A stretch of 32,682 nt of DNA from Alkalicoccus sp. Lineage in GTDB: Bacteria; Bacillota; Bacilli; Bacillales; Salisediminibacteriaceae. The notes below the pieces were generated by a model, which saw only the letters and a list, made by a program, of their open reading frames with translations, searched no databases and had not been told where the DNA came from. The position numbers were made by a program, and so were the translations under genes. Of the stretch, positions 1 to 8,041 are shown piece after piece; the first letter of the stretch is position 1, and every line of letters starts with the position of its first letter. The stretch lies in contig REBZ01000082.1 of the NCBI GenBank assembly GCA_007692495.1, forward strand, positions 1 to 32,682. The letters run 5' to 3'.

Positions 1-286
1 GACCCTGCCCTTTTTCCAGATGTCTTTTGATCTGTTCGACTACTTTTTCTGCTCCGGCCAGTGCGTGACCGCTTTTGTAGGCCGGTATAAATCCAATCTG
101 ATCGGCTGCTTTCCGCATCGACGCCCGGATAAGGCTCCTTGCAGCTTTGAGTTCATCCGGACCGGGTGACTGCAGACGAAGTCTCTGCCCTATCGTACGG
201 TCTTCTTCTGCCAGATGCATCACGAAGTTTTCCAGCTCTTCCCGGCTCATTTCTTTTACGATCTTTTGTACGGACTTCGATACCAT
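1..286 (-). CDS. DUF6880-like helical protein, N-terminal part (cut by window edge)
   Basis: An open minus-strand frame starts at ATG 284-286 and runs off the left edge after 95 codons without a stop. A good ribosome binding site (GGAGGG, 7 nt before the ATG) fixes the start. The visible protein is all-helical and charged. It reads as 'EELENFVMHLAEEDRTIGQRL', then a run of helices with 'AADQIGFIPAYKSGHALA'. That layout (LAEED...RL, a GFI...A segment, then a helix ending in a Glu/Lys-rich tail) resembles DUF6880 regions, which often sit at the C-terminus of SWIM zinc-finger proteins. Here the region is at the N-terminus of its own gene. The family call is from memory and tentative. Function is unknown. 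It lies 100 bp downstream of the small membrane protein gene at 387-566 and may share its transcript. Confidence 0.6.
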   Translation of the reverse strand, partial: MVSKSVQKIVKEMSREELENFVMHLAEEDRTIGQRLRLQSPGPDELKAARSLIRASMRKAADQIGFIPAYKSGHALAGAEKVVEQIKRHLEKGQG

Positions 287-386
287 GTTTCTGCCCTCCG
301 TTCTTTTTTCGTGCAGAAATTTCCCGTTTCCTGATCTTTATCAATTCGGCCTTCTGTATTATTCTCCCTGCTTTTTCCATGAATGA

Positions 387-566
387 TTAAGTAAATTTTT
401 TCTGTTTCCGTCTTTCGATACTGAAAAAAATAACTCCTGCGAGAAAAAGCAGCGTTGACGCGGCAAGTGCAAAACCGTCCCACTCACTGCCGAAAATAGT
501 AATGTTGACGAGCGTAACAAAGTGCATCACGACAATGATCACAAACAAACTGTAATTTGTACTCAT
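387..566 (-). CDS. Small membrane protein, 59 aa
   Basis: ATG at 564-566 is preceded by a strong Shine-Dalgarno (GGGGG within AAAGGGGGAATATAG), and the frame ends with TAA at 387-389. The 59-residue product has two hydrophobic stretches: residues about 6-24 (SLFVIIVVMHFVTLV...) and about 32-50 (FALAASTLLFLAGVIFFSI). It ends in a strongly basic tail (ERRKQKKFT). This predicts a two-helix membrane hairpin with a positively charged, probably cytoplasmic, C-terminus. I do not recognise a family. It follows the dat terminator by about 165 bp, so it probably has its own promoter, which I could not identify. The good RBS, the typical membrane-protein composition and a stop well placed before the next gene support it being real. 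Confidence 0.65.
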   Translation of the reverse strand: MSTNYSLFVIIVVMHFVTLVNITIFGSEWDGFALAASTLLFLAGVIFFSIERRKQKKFT

Positions 567-603
567 CTATATTCCCCCTTTCTCATCTTTATAGCTGTAT
601 TGC

Positions 604-701
604 TCGAGAAAACTTCGCTTCCGCCGGAAAGCCTCCCATGAACACGAAGGCGTACGTTCCTCTTACTTATTTTTTATTTATAAGGTCCTTTTTAAGCAGC
701 C
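604..701 (-). repeat. Dispersed intergenic repeat, element A (left arm plus short right arm)
   Basis: Read on the minus strand this begins AGGCTGCTTAAAA, continues AATAAGTAAGAGGA, then CTTCGTGTTCATGGGAGGCTTTCC, and ends GGAAGCGAAGTTTTCTCGAGC. The same ordered motifs occur in the reverse half of the unit at 24308-24672, and in part at 6437, 19743 and 32113. No reading frame of its own is convincing here. Confidence 0.5.
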
Positions 702-731
702 ACTCGAAAACATCTTCTCGCTCCGGAACAG

Positions 732-770
732 AAAAAGGATCAGAACGGTAAACCACCCGTCCTGATCCTT
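732..770 (-). terminator. Rho-independent terminator after dat
   Basis: Arms 735-749 and 755-770 pair over about 15 bp (AAGGATCAGGACGG type) around a short loop. On the minus strand a T-run follows immediately. It lies 25 bp past the dat stop codon and ends the valS-dat transcript. Confidence 0.85.
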
Positions 771-795
771 ACATAAAGCGGTTGTTACATGCGGC

Positions 796-1641
796 TTATG
801 CCCGGCTGTATTTCTTTTTATGCTGAAACGCCTGAAACAACTTCTCTGTGACCGGCCGCTCGTCCGGCAGGTTCCGGCCGTCGATGCTGCTGATGTTGAG
901 AAGCTCCATCGTTGTTGACGTAATAAACGCTTCATCCGCTTCCAGCAGTTCATCCAGTGTAAATGATTCTTCCTTAAGGGGAATATCATTTTCCCGGGCG
1001 CAGTCGATCGCTACTCTGCGCGTAATTCCGTGAAGGATACTGTTTGTCGCCGGGAACGTTTTCACCATCCCGTCTTTCACTAAAAAGACGTTGCTGCTTG
1101 ATCCTTCTTTAACGATTCCATCATCCACAAACAACGCTTCGTGGGCTCCGGCTTCAAGCGCTTCCTGCTTGGCCATGACGTTCGGCAGCAGATTGAGCGA
1201 TTTAATGTGGCAGAGCTTCCAGCGGACATCGTCCGTTGTAATGACCGGCACACCGCTTTCACGCTTTTCCTCCGGTACGACTCGGGCATCTTTTACGACG
1301 ATCGACAGGGCGGAAGCCCCCGGCACCGGGAACTGATGCTGGCGTTTGTAAATGCCGCGGGTGACCTGAAGATAAATTTCCGCTTCTGTGATCCCGGATC
1401 GTTTCAGTGCTTCCAGTGAAAGACGCTCAATTTCTTCCGGAGGATAAGGCAGCTCCATCCGGATAGCTGCTGCGCTTTTTTCAAGACGCTCCATATGCTC
1501 CGCCATCGTGAAAGGACGTCCTTCATAGACGCGGATCACTTCATAAATGCCATCGCCGAACTGATGGCCCCGCTCCTGAATAGGGATTACCGGCTCATCG
1601 ATTTCGACGAACCGGTCCTGGTAATAAGCAATTTCCGGCAT
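796..1641 (-). CDS. dat: D-amino-acid (D-alanine) aminotransferase
   Basis: PLP-dependent class IV aminotransferase of 281 aa, the usual length. It interconverts D-alanine plus 2-oxoglutarate with pyruvate plus D-glutamate, supplying D-amino acids for peptidoglycan. Residues known from the Bacillus enzyme are present with a two-residue offset: Tyr33 in 'RGHQFGDGIYEVIR', Arg100 and His102 in the 'YKRQHQFP' carboxylate trap, the PLP lysine Lys147 in 'HIKSLNLLPNVMAKQEA', and Glu179 in 'VKEGSSSNVF'. The R-H carboxylate trap argues for Dat rather than branched-chain (IlvE) or aminodeoxychorismate lyase (PabC) relatives. ATG 1641 has an AAGGAG site 8 nt upstream. The gene begins 12 bp after the valS stop with no terminator or promoter between them, so it should be transcribed with valS from the T-box promoter. 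racE, also in this window, offers a second route to D-glutamate. Confidence 0.93.
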   Translation of the reverse strand: MPEIAYYQDRFVEIDEPVIPIQERGHQFGDGIYEVIRVYEGRPFTMAEHMERLEKSAAAIRMELPYPPEEIERLSLEALKRSGITEAEIYLQVTRGIYKRQHQFPVPGASALSIVVKDARVVPEEKRESGVPVITTDDVRWKLCHIKSLNLLPNVMAKQEALEAGAHEALFVDDGIVKEGSSSNVFLVKDGMVKTFPATNSILHGITRRVAIDCARENDIPLKEESFTLDELLEADEAFITSTTMELLNISSIDGRNLPDERPVTEKLFQAFQHKKKYSRA

Positions 1642-1653
1642 AATACTATCTCC

Positions 1654-4299
1654 TTAATTTTTCAGTTCTTCGAGGCGTGCCTGTACTTTCTCACGCTGCT
1701 CCATATAATCTTTTTCTTTCATACGCTCTTCTTCCACGACTTTTTCCGGCGCTTTGGCGATAAAACCTTCATTTGAAAGCTTTTTCTGAAGACGGGCCAC
1801 TTCCCCGTCAAGACGCTTTACTTCCTTGCCGAGCCGGTCAATCTCGGCATCGAGATCCAGCAGCCCCGCAAGTGGCATGTACAGCTCCACTCCGGAAAGA
1901 ACCGAACTCATCGATTTTTCCGGCGCCTGGAAGTCGGTGCCGACAGTCAGTTCTGTCGGGTTGCAGAACTTTTCGATATACGCTTTGCCGCGCTCCAGCT
2001 GGCCGAGCACTTCCTCATTATCTGCTTTTACATACAGCGTAATCCCGCGGGACATCGGTACGTTCAGCTCGGACCGCGTGTTTCGTACGGAACGGATAAT
2101 TTCCTGAAGCAGCTGCATGTCCTTTACTGCCTGACTGTTGGAAAATTCGTTTTCCACAGGCCACGAAGCAACTGTTATGGACTCTCCTTCGTGCGGAAGG
2201 TGCTGCCATACTTCCTCCGTCAAAAACGGCATGAACGGGTGCAGCAGGCGCATCGTCTGATCGAGCACATACGCTAGAACAGAACGGGTCGTATGCTTCG
2301 CCTGCTCGTCCTCTCCGCTCAGCGGCAGCTTGGCCATTTCAATGTACCAGTCGCAGAAATCATCCCAGATAAAGTTATACAGAGACCGGCCGACTTCACC
2401 GAACTCATAGTGATCAATATATTTTGTCACGTGGGCGATCGTTTCGTTCAGACGGGTCAGAATCCACTCATCCGCAATCGACTTTGGTCCCGTCAAATCC
2501 ATCTCCTCGTGCTTCAGTCCGTCCATGTTCATGAGGGCAAAACGGGAGGCGTTCCAGATTTTGTTGCCGAAGTTCCAGTTGGCTTCAACCTTTTCCCAGT
2601 AGAAGCGCAGGTCCTGTCCGGGAGAGCTTCCGGTACTCAGGAAAAAGCGCAGGGCATCGGCGCCGTACCGGTCGATAACGTCCATCGGATCGACTCCGTT
2701 ACCGAGGGATTTACTCATTTTCCGTCCTTCGGAATCACGCACGAGTCCGTGGATCAATACGTCTTTAAACGGACGCTCTTCCGTGAAATGCTGTCCCTGG
2801 AAAATCATCCGGGCCACCCAGAAGTAAATAATATCGTAACCGGTTACGAGAGCATCGGTCGGGTAGTAGCGCTTAAAGTCCTCCGCGTCTGCATCCGGCC
2901 AGCCCATCGTTGAAAACGGCCAGAGGGCGGAAGAGAACCATGTATCGAGTACGTCTTCATCCTGCTCCCAGTTTTCCGGGTCTTCCGGGGCTGTGCGGCC
3001 GACGTAAATTTCACCGGTTTCCTTATGGTGCCACGCAGGGATGCGGTGACCCCACCAGAGCTGACGGGAAATACACCAGTCACGGATATTTTCAATCCAG
3101 TGCAGGTATGTTTTCTCAAAACGGTCCGGCACGAAGTTTACTTTGTCTTCCTGTTTCTGCAGCTCAATCGCCTGGTCGGCAAGCGGCCCCATTTTTACGA
3201 ACCACTGAGTCGAAAGATACGGCTCTACGACAGCGCCGCTCCGCTCGGAGTGTCCCACACTGTGTTCATGATCTTCAATATCAAACAGGATGCCTTCTTC
3301 CTGCAGGTCTTTTACGATCTGCTTCCGGCATTCAAAACGGTCCATTCCTTCATACTTTCCGGCATTTTCGTTCATCTGGCCGGATTCATCCATAACGAGA
3401 ACACGCTCCAGGTCATGACGATTGCCGATTTCAAAATCGTTCGGATCATGCGCCGGCGTAATTTTGACCGCTCCGGATCCGAATTCCATGTCGACATAAT
3501 CGTCTGCGACAATGGAAATTTCGCGGCCGACGATCGGAAGCTTCACCTTTTTGCCGATCAGATGACTGTACCGGTCGTCTTTCGGATGAACAGCCACCGC
3601 CGTATCTCCGAGCATCGTTTCCGGACGTGTCGTCGCCACTTCAATGTGCCCCGAACCGTCTGTGAGCGGATAGCGCATATGGTAAAAAGCCCCTTTTACA
3701 TCGTGGTAAATAACCTCAATATCGGAAAGTGCCGTCTGTGTCGACGGATCCCAGTTTATGATATACTCGCCGCGGTAAATAAGCCCTTCTTCATACAGAC
3801 GGACGAATACTTCACGCACCGCATCAGAGAGGCCTTCATCGAGCGTGAACCGCTCGCGGGAATAATCGAGAGAGAGTCCCATTTTAGCCCACTGCTCACG
3901 GATAAAGGACGCGTATTCCTCTTTCCATTCCCAGCTTTTTTCAAGAAATTTCTCCCGTCCGAGATCGTAGCGGGAAATTCCTTCTTCTTTCAGCTTGCCT
4001 TCCACTTTCGCCTGCGTTGCAATACCGGCATGATCCATCCCCGGCAGCCACAGCGTGTCGTAGCCCTGCATGCGCTTTGTCCGGATAAGAATATCCTGAA
4101 GCGTCGTATCCCACGCGTGGCCGAGGTGGAGTCTTCCCGTTACGTTCGGCGGTGGAATAACGACTGTATAAGGTTCCTTACTCCGGTCTCCCGATGCTTC
4201 AAAAAACTTACCGTCCTTCCAGTACTGGTACCATTTCGCCTCTGTAGCCTGTGGATCGTATTTTGGCGGCATGGAAATATCGTGCTGCTGTTCTGCCAT
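1654..4299 (-). CDS. valS: Valyl-tRNA synthetase
   Basis: Class I aminoacyl-tRNA synthetase, 881 aa (B. subtilis ValS is about 880). It charges tRNA-Val in the cytoplasm. The ATP-binding HIGH motif is HLGH at residues 58-61 after '[11 protein letters not shown]'. The KMSKS motif appears as '[10 protein letters not shown]' near residue 525. The editing (CP1) insertion lies between them, with the '[12 protein letters not shown]' signature. The C-terminus is the charged coiled-coil arm typical of ValS (residues about 815-881). The frame is open further upstream, but ATG 4297-4299 (MAEQQHD) is chosen because it has GGAGG 8 nt upstream and gives the family length. The longer reading would translate the T-box leader. 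Expression is controlled by the T-box directly upstream; dat follows at 12 bp. Confidence 0.97.
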   Translation of the reverse strand: MAEQQHDISMPPKYDPQATEAKWYQYWKDGKFFEASGDRSKEPYTVVIPPPNVTGRLHLGHAWDTTLQDILIRTKRMQGYDTLWLPGMDHAGIATQAKVEGKLKEEGISRYDLGREKFLEKSWEWKEEYASFIREQWAKMGLSLDYSRERFTLDEGLSDAVREVFVRLYEEGLIYRGEYIINWDPSTQTALSDIEVIYHDVKGAFYHMRYPLTDGSGHIEVATTRPETMLGDTAVAVHPKDDRYSHLIGKKVKLPIVGREISIVADDYVDMEFGSGAVKITPAHDPNDFEIGNRHDLERVLVMDESGQMNENAGKYEGMDRFECRKQIVKDLQEEGILFDIEDHEHSVGHSERSGAVVEPYLSTQWFVKMGPLADQAIELQKQEDKVNFVPDRFEKTYLHWIENIRDWCISRQLWWGHRIPAWHHKETGEIYVGRTAPEDPENWEQDEDVLDTWFSSALWPFSTMGWPDADAEDFKRYYPTDALVTGYDIIYFWVARMIFQGQHFTEERPFKDVLIHGLVRDSEGRKMSKSLGNGVDPMDVIDRYGADALRFFLSTGSSPGQDLRFYWEKVEANWNFGNKIWNASRFALMNMDGLKHEEMDLTGPKSIADEWILTRLNETIAHVTKYIDHYEFGEVGRSLYNFIWDDFCDWYIEMAKLPLSGEDEQAKHTTRSVLAYVLDQTMRLLHPFMPFLTEEVWQHLPHEGESITVASWPVENEFSNSQAVKDMQLLQEIIRSVRNTRSELNVPMSRGITLYVKADNEEVLGQLERGKAYIEKFCNPTELTVGTDFQAPEKSMSSVLSGVELYMPLAGLLDLDAEIDRLGKEVKRLDGEVARLQKKLSNEGFIAKAPEKVVEEERMKEKDYMEQREKVQARLEELKN

Positions 4300-4336
4300 T
4301 GGCTTTTCCTCCTGTAAATCGTATATTTGCGCATAC

Positions 4337-4629
4337 AAAAAGCCCTCCTGTCGCAAAGGACGAAGAGGGCTGTTTTCCCCGCGGTACCACCTTTGTTTAC
4401 CGGAAACTGTGCTTATGGAAAGGTGTTTGTACGCCTTTCCGGTTTGTTTTTTCCGGTACACTCCCGGCCTTAACGCGGCTGAAACGTCCCCGGCTGCTGA
4501 ATCGGTCACCGGGGCTGCTCCGGGGCGACTTCCTGCATTTCATTACAGACGGCCTCACAGCGGCACAATGCCGGCCATCCTCTCTGAGAAATGTGTGTGC
4601 AGTACTACTCCCCATCAGGGCATGTTCTA
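4337..4629 (-). promoter_or_regulatory. Valine-specific T-box riboswitch with terminator
   Basis: Leader RNA of valS. The T-box AAAGGTGGTACCGCGG lies at about 4378-4394 and contains the TGGT bulge that pairs with the 3' end of uncharged tRNA-Val (discriminator A). Downstream, arms 4365-4371 and 4341-4347 (AGCCCTC/GAGGGCT) plus a T-run at 4337-4341 form the terminator. Upstream, stem I shows an AGAGAG element and the GCTGTGAG distal-loop element. The specifier loop reads GGAAGTCGCC, with GTC (a valine codon) at 4527-4529. Uncharged tRNA-Val should favour antitermination. Stem boundaries were judged by eye. Confidence 0.93.
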
Positions 4630-4636
4630 TACACGT

Positions 4637-4665
4637 ATTTTACAACGGCGTGCCGGAAGAATCAA
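4637..4665 (-). promoter_or_regulatory. Sigma-A promoter of valS-dat
   Basis: TTGATT at 4660-4665, a 17-bp spacer, and TAAAAT at 4637-4642. It lies just after the stop codon of the Nudix gene and a few bases before the T-box leader. There is no terminator between the Nudix gene and this site, so some readthrough into the leader is possible. Confidence 0.7.
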
Positions 4666-4667
4666 TA

Positions 4668-5144
4668 CTACTTGTCGATAACGCCTTTCTGCACACCGTT
4701 TTCCTTGTACAATTTTAAAAAGTGTTTATGCGACCTGCGGAGATTTTCCGGCAGGGCTGTTAAAGGAAACCACCGCAGCTCCACCGTTTCCTCATCGGTG
4801 TCCGTCAGTTCTCCAGCGGGGGCTTCACACGTATACAGTCCGGTCACCGCATAATACGGATCGCCGTTTGGTGCTTCAACGTAGTAATCTTTCCCGGAAA
4901 ACATTCCGAAAGCGTGCATGTCCTCTTCCGGAAGAACCAGTCCGGTTTCTTCCTTTACTTCCCGTACCGCTGTTTCCTCAAAGCTTTCACCTGGCTCCAT
5001 TAAGCCTCCCGGCAGCCCCCAATCTCCTTCTTCTCTTTTCTGAAGCAGAATATCGTCTTCCGGCGTATGTATAATCACTGCTGCTCCGGGAAGAAGGAGC
5101 GTTTCCTTTCCTAAAGATTTCCGCAGTTTCTTAAAGTAGCTCAT
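4668..5144 (-). CDS. Nudix hydrolase (MutT family)
   Basis: 158 aa. The complete Nudix box (GX5EX7REUXEEXGU) spans residues 47-69: Gly47, Glu53, Arg61-Glu62, Glu65-Glu66, Gly68. It binds the divalent metal and cleaves nucleoside diphosphates linked to another moiety. The preceding strand 'AAVIIHTPEDDILLQKREEGDWGLPGG' is the usual Nudix core, and 'ELRWFPLTALPENL' near the C-terminus is the common family tail. Substrate cannot be told from sequence. Candidates are oxidised nucleotides, ADP-ribose or another house-cleaning substrate. The start ATG has AAGGAGG 9 nt upstream. It lies 21 bp after the small membrane gene at 5166-5339, probably in one transcript with it and glsA. Confidence 0.88.
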   Translation of the reverse strand: MSYFKKLRKSLGKETLLLPGAAVIIHTPEDDILLQKREEGDWGLPGGLMEPGESFEETAVREVKEETGLVLPEEDMHAFGMFSGKDYYVEAPNGDPYYAVTGLYTCEAPAGELTDTDEETVELRWFPLTALPENLRRSHKHFLKLYKENGVQKGVIDK

Positions 5145-5165
5145 CTGCCTGCCTCCTTTTCCTGT

Positions 5166-5339
5166 TTAATCCGGACGGTTGTTATTCAGTCTGTCCAATT
5201 TTTCTTCAATCGCCCGCAGGCGTTCATTTCTTTCCCGCGATGAGCGGACAAAAAAAACAGCAAGGTAAATTCCGCCGGTAACTATAAGCAGCGGAAGAAC
5301 GACGGCAATCAGCTGATAAACAGCTGCAACTGTATCCAT
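5166..5339 (-). CDS. Small membrane protein, 57 aa
   Basis: ATG 5337-5339 has GGAGGG upstream (spacing about 11 nt), and TAA ends the frame at 5166-5168. The product has one N-terminal transmembrane helix (residues about 5-31, AAVYQLIAVVLPLLIVTGGIYLAVFF). A short, highly charged helix follows (RSSRERNERLRAIEEKLDRLNNN), whose heptad-like spacing of Leu and Ile suggests a small coiled coil. It therefore looks like a single-pass protein with a cytoplasmic oligomerising tail. I recognise no named family. It sits 40 bp downstream of glsA and 21 bp upstream of the Nudix gene, all co-directional, so it is probably part of their operon. Membrane location is inferred from hydrophobicity only. Confidence 0.7.
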   Translation of the reverse strand: MDTVAAVYQLIAVVLPLLIVTGGIYLAVFFVRSSRERNERLRAIEEKLDRLNNNRPD

Positions 5340-5379
5340 ATTGAAACGATCCCTCCTTTATAAACCGTGTGCAGAAGCC

Positions 5380-6306
5380 CTACTTATCAAAAATGTGCAG
5401 CCGGTATTTGCTGGAGATATCTTCAAGAATTTTCAGCCCGGCCACACTGTTTCCTTTTCCATTGATTGCCGGTCCAATAATGCCGATGCCCATTTCATGC
5501 GGCGGGGCAGCGAGAATCCCTCCGCTCACCCCGCTTTTTGCAGGAATTCCTGAGCGCAGAAGCGTTTCTCCTGATTCATTATACATCCCGGCCGTGAGCA
5601 TAATCGAGAGGGAAATTTTTACGGCTCTCGGCAGGTTTTTGTGTACGACCTGACCCTGGGACCTTCCCCCGGTTGATAAAAACAGTCCGATTTTCGCAAG
5701 ATCAGAACACGTAACTTTAATGGAACAGAGCCGGAAATAAAGCTCGAGTGCCTTTTCGACGTCTGTATCGATGACGCCGGTACTTTTCATAAAGTATGCG
5801 AGAGAGCGGTTCCGGTCGCCAGTCAGTATTTCTGATTGAAATACTTTTTCATCGTACTCGAGATTATCCCGACCGATAATGCCGCTTATAAACTGGCAGA
5901 CCCGTTCGTACTGCTCTTCCACACTATTCCCGTGAATCATGGAGGAGACAGCGATGGCTCCGGCGTTAATGAGCGGATTGAGCGGACGGTTTTCCGGTTT
6001 TGATTCCAGCTCTGATACGGAATTAAACGGCTCCCCGCTCGACTCCATGCCGACTTTGGAAAACACCTGGTCCGGCCCGTTATCGAGCACGGCGACAAGC
6101 AGGTTAATCACCTTGGAAATGCTCTGAAGCGTAAAGGGAGTTTCGCAGTCCCCGACGCTCGTTATTTTTCCGTCCGGTGAAGCAATCGTCAGCCCGATCT
6201 GATCCGGATCGGCATAAGCCAGCTCCGGAATGTAGTCTGCCGTATTTCCAAGCTTTGCAAAGGGCCGGTTCCGATCCAGTATTTCCTGCAGTTCTCCTCT
6301 ATCCAT
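5380..6306 (-). CDS. glsA: Glutaminase
   Basis: 308 aa, beta-lactamase-fold glutaminase that hydrolyses L-glutamine to L-glutamate and ammonia in the cytoplasm. The catalytic Ser-X-X-Lys is Ser62-Ile-Ser-Lys65 in 'FTLQSISKVINLL'. Other family signatures are 'GMESSGEPFNS', 'PLNPLINAGAIA', 'TCSDLAKIGLFLSTGG' and the C-terminal 'SGIPAKSGVSGGILA'. Two starts are possible. GTG 6315 lies only 2 nt from the AAGGAGA site, whereas ATG 6306 is 9 nt away, so ATG 6306 is preferred. The length matches the B. subtilis paralogues (309 and 327 aa). In alkaliphiles and halophiles glutamate is both nitrogen currency and a compatible solute; any such role here is inference. It heads a probable transcript with the small membrane protein and the Nudix gene. 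Confidence 0.95.
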   Translation of the reverse strand: MDRGELQEILDRNRPFAKLGNTADYIPELAYADPDQIGLTIASPDGKITSVGDCETPFTLQSISKVINLLVAVLDNGPDQVFSKVGMESSGEPFNSVSELESKPENRPLNPLINAGAIAVSSMIHGNSVEEQYERVCQFISGIIGRDNLEYDEKVFQSEILTGDRNRSLAYFMKSTGVIDTDVEKALELYFRLCSIKVTCSDLAKIGLFLSTGGRSQGQVVHKNLPRAVKISLSIMLTAGMYNESGETLLRSGIPAKSGVSGGILAAPPHEMGIGIIGPAINGKGNSVAGLKILEDISSKYRLHIFDK

Positions 6307-6436
6307 GTCCTTCACTCTCCTTCAGCGTCACTACCTATGTAAACACAGTTACTCCTTCTCTTCCCTACCTTCTATGGAAAGAAACACTTCTTCAGCGGCC
6401 GGCTGTTCCCGAAAGAGAAAAGCGTTTTTCCTAAAA

Positions 6437-6620
6437 CCGTTTTGAAATAAAACAGATCAGGGAGTATCCACCTTCGTTTCCATGGAGAGGCTTTCCGAGC
6501 GGACCGGCCTCAGCTAATTCTGTCCTCCTTTTGTCGGCCAGAATGGATCTTCGACTCGGTCTTCATCGCTCCGGAGTCCCTCCATGTCCACTACAGCTTC
6601 CAGTAAAAAAGACAGTGCCT
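6437..6620 (+). repeat. Dispersed intergenic repeat, element A
   Basis: It begins TTTTGAAATAAAACAGAT and continues CTTCGTTTCCATGGAGAGGCTTTCCGAGCGG in two adjoining blocks, then CCGGCCTCAGCTAATTC. A small internal dyad (attctg/cagaat) follows, then GGATCTTCGACTCGG and CCGGAGTCC. This order (GGCTTTCC, CAGCTAA, internal hairpin, GGATCTTC, GGAGTC) is shared with copies at 8042, 15307, 24308 and 32113. The stretch between glsA and the island at 6851 holds only this and element B. Confidence 0.6.
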
Positions 6621-6709
6621 ACACAAGCTTCGTTTTACCTGGCTGGATAGGAGGTACTCTTACTGGAAAAGGACCCTTTCTTCCTCATGGTGCAATGATT
6701 TGCAGGAAA

Positions 6710-6822
6710 TGTTTCTGTTAAAGCTCCATGTGGTTATTTAAGGTTGCCTGCGGCTGTCCTTCCGTCCGGCAGGAGCTGCGCGCTTAAGCAGGAGTCTCTG
6801 CCCAGGCATCAGTTTTACAGAA
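6710..6822 (+). repeat. Dispersed intergenic repeat, element B
   Basis: It starts TTTCTGTTAAAGCTCC, has GTTGCCTGCG, then GGCTGTCCTTCCGTCCGG, then GGAGTCTCTGCCCAGGCATC, and ends in GTTTTACAGAA. All blocks recur in the same order at 32327-32470, again just downstream of an element A copy. A third start-like piece (GGCTCTGTTAAAGC) lies in reverse at about 7985-8006. Confidence 0.55.
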
Positions 6823-6850
6823 GAAAGAACAGCGTTTATGAAAAGCAGAG

Positions 6851-7068
6851 CTTTTCTTTCGACGACTAAACGTTAACGGTGTCCCCACAAATATCTGAAC
6901 AATTATCTTGCGTGGTTTCAAGCGTCAGATAGCATCCAACATCATCGAAGTGAAATTACAGTAAATGATATGATAATAAAAGAGAATTTAATTCCAAATT
7001 TAGAAACTTATGATCCACCTGGATTATCTAAAGTTTGCTGTATAAAGGCTATTTCTTTATTTAACTAA
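6851..7068 (+). pseudogene. Transposase C-terminal remnant (IS1595-like), frameshifted
   Basis: AT-rich stretch directly before the phosphotransferase gene. Frame 1 reads ...FFRRLNVNGVPT and then hits a stop (TGA 6896-6898). If one base missing near 6887-6891 is restored, the reading continues KYLNNYLAWFQASDS... to TAA 7066-7068. The block 'NGVxTKYLNNYLxW' is what I associate with the C-terminal end of IS1595-type (ISXO2-like) transposases. The tail after it (about 45 residues) is not one I can match. No inverted repeats or the N-terminal two thirds of a transposase are present. The match is from memory of the motif only; a decayed unrelated gene is the alternative. Confidence 0.45.
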
Positions 7069-7090
7069 CGGGGAGAGGTCTTATTTTAGA

Positions 7091-7951
7091 ATGGAGAGAA
7101 AAATGACCATCAAAGAGATAATTAAAGAACTGATTCACAATAATATAATTCAATCGAGAACCATAGAATATGAGAAATTAAATGGAGGTACTGTCAGTGA
7201 ATTGTATCTTCTTCATAACTGTGATGGTACTAAGTTTGTTGTTAAGTTAAATGAAAAACAAATTTTAAAATCAGAGATGTATTTTCTTGATTTCTACAAG
7301 AAATTAAACCTGTTACCTAATCTTCTCTTTGTTGAGCAATCATATAATTATATAGTTTATTCATTCATTTCTGGAACAACAAACTTCACAGTAAAAAATA
7401 AGCAGGAAATGCTTAAAACACTTGTGGATGAAGCTATAAATAATTATCAAACCGTTCCGAATGATATTGGGTTTGGCTACACAGATGAATTAACAGATTC
7501 CTGGGAATCTTTTCTTTTGAATGAGATTAATGAAGTAAATAAGATATTAAAACCACATTTAGCAGGAGATGAATATAACTTTGTACTTAATGTTCTAGAA
7601 AACCTAAAGAATAAGGACATAGAAAGAGAAAAATATCTATTACACGGTGATTGTGGAGTTCATAATTTCATTTATAACGATGGAGAGTTAAGAGGCGTGA
7701 TTGACCCAACTCCTGTTATCGGATATCCCCTCTATGATTTAATCTATGCTTTTTGTTCTTCACCAAATGATTTAACAAAAGAAACTATAGACTCAGCGGT
7801 TAGTCATTTGATGATTAAAGGTGAAAAAAATACTTCAACTTTATACGACGAAGTAATTATTGGTTTGTACCTTCGGTTAGGGGCTTGTATTAAACATCAT
7901 CCAAATGATTTTAAGGAATATCTTAATGCCTGGTACTTCTGGAAAAGTTAA
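7091..7951 (+). CDS. Aminoglycoside phosphotransferase (APH)-like kinase
   Basis: 286 aa protein with the APH/choline-kinase fold. The catalytic loop is HGDCGVHN (His185, Asp187, Asn192), followed by the metal-binding Asp205 in 'GVIDPTPVIGYPLYDL'. The N-lobe has the ATP lysine in 'KFVVKL' (Lys52). It should transfer phosphate from ATP to a hydroxyl group. Whether the substrate is an aminoglycoside, another antibiotic or a small metabolite cannot be told. Codon use is strongly A/T-ending, unlike all neighbours, and it is one of only two plus-strand genes here, which points to horizontal transfer. ATG 7091 has GGGGAGAGG about 12 nt upstream; ATG 7103 (MTIKEII) is an alternative start using the internal GGAGAG. 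A transposase-like remnant lies immediately upstream and an element A copy downstream. Confidence 0.85.
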   Translation: MERKMTIKEIIKELIHNNIIQSRTIEYEKLNGGTVSELYLLHNCDGTKFVVKLNEKQILKSEMYFLDFYKKLNLLPNLLFVEQSYNYIVYSFISGTTNFTVKNKQEMLKTLVDEAINNYQTVPNDIGFGYTDELTDSWESFLLNEINEVNKILKPHLAGDEYNFVLNVLENLKNKDIEREKYLLHGDCGVHNFIYNDGELRGVIDPTPVIGYPLYDLIYAFCSSPNDLTKETIDSAVSHLMIKGEKNTSTLYDEVIIGLYLRLGACIKHHPNDFKEYLNAWYFWKS

Positions 7952-8041
7952 GCAAAACCGTGCAATTATAAGTATAAATATCAACATTGCTTTAACAGAG
8001 CCATTCAAATAAAAAAAGGTGTTTATAATTTTTTTTATTTT

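Noticed and set aside
153-483. Overlapping minus-strand frames of 75 codons
   Set aside because: They conflict with the better-supported small membrane protein (387-566) and the DUF6880-like start at 286, both of which have good ribosome binding sites.
3025-4317. Plus-strand open frame of 430 codons
   Set aside because: It lies entirely antisense to the N-terminal half of valS, has no ribosome binding site and no recognisable protein features; it is a shadow of valS codon bias.
4300-4509. N-terminal extension of valS
   Set aside because: The frame is open through the T-box leader, but it would translate the antiterminator region; ATG 4299 has the ribosome binding site and gives the family length.
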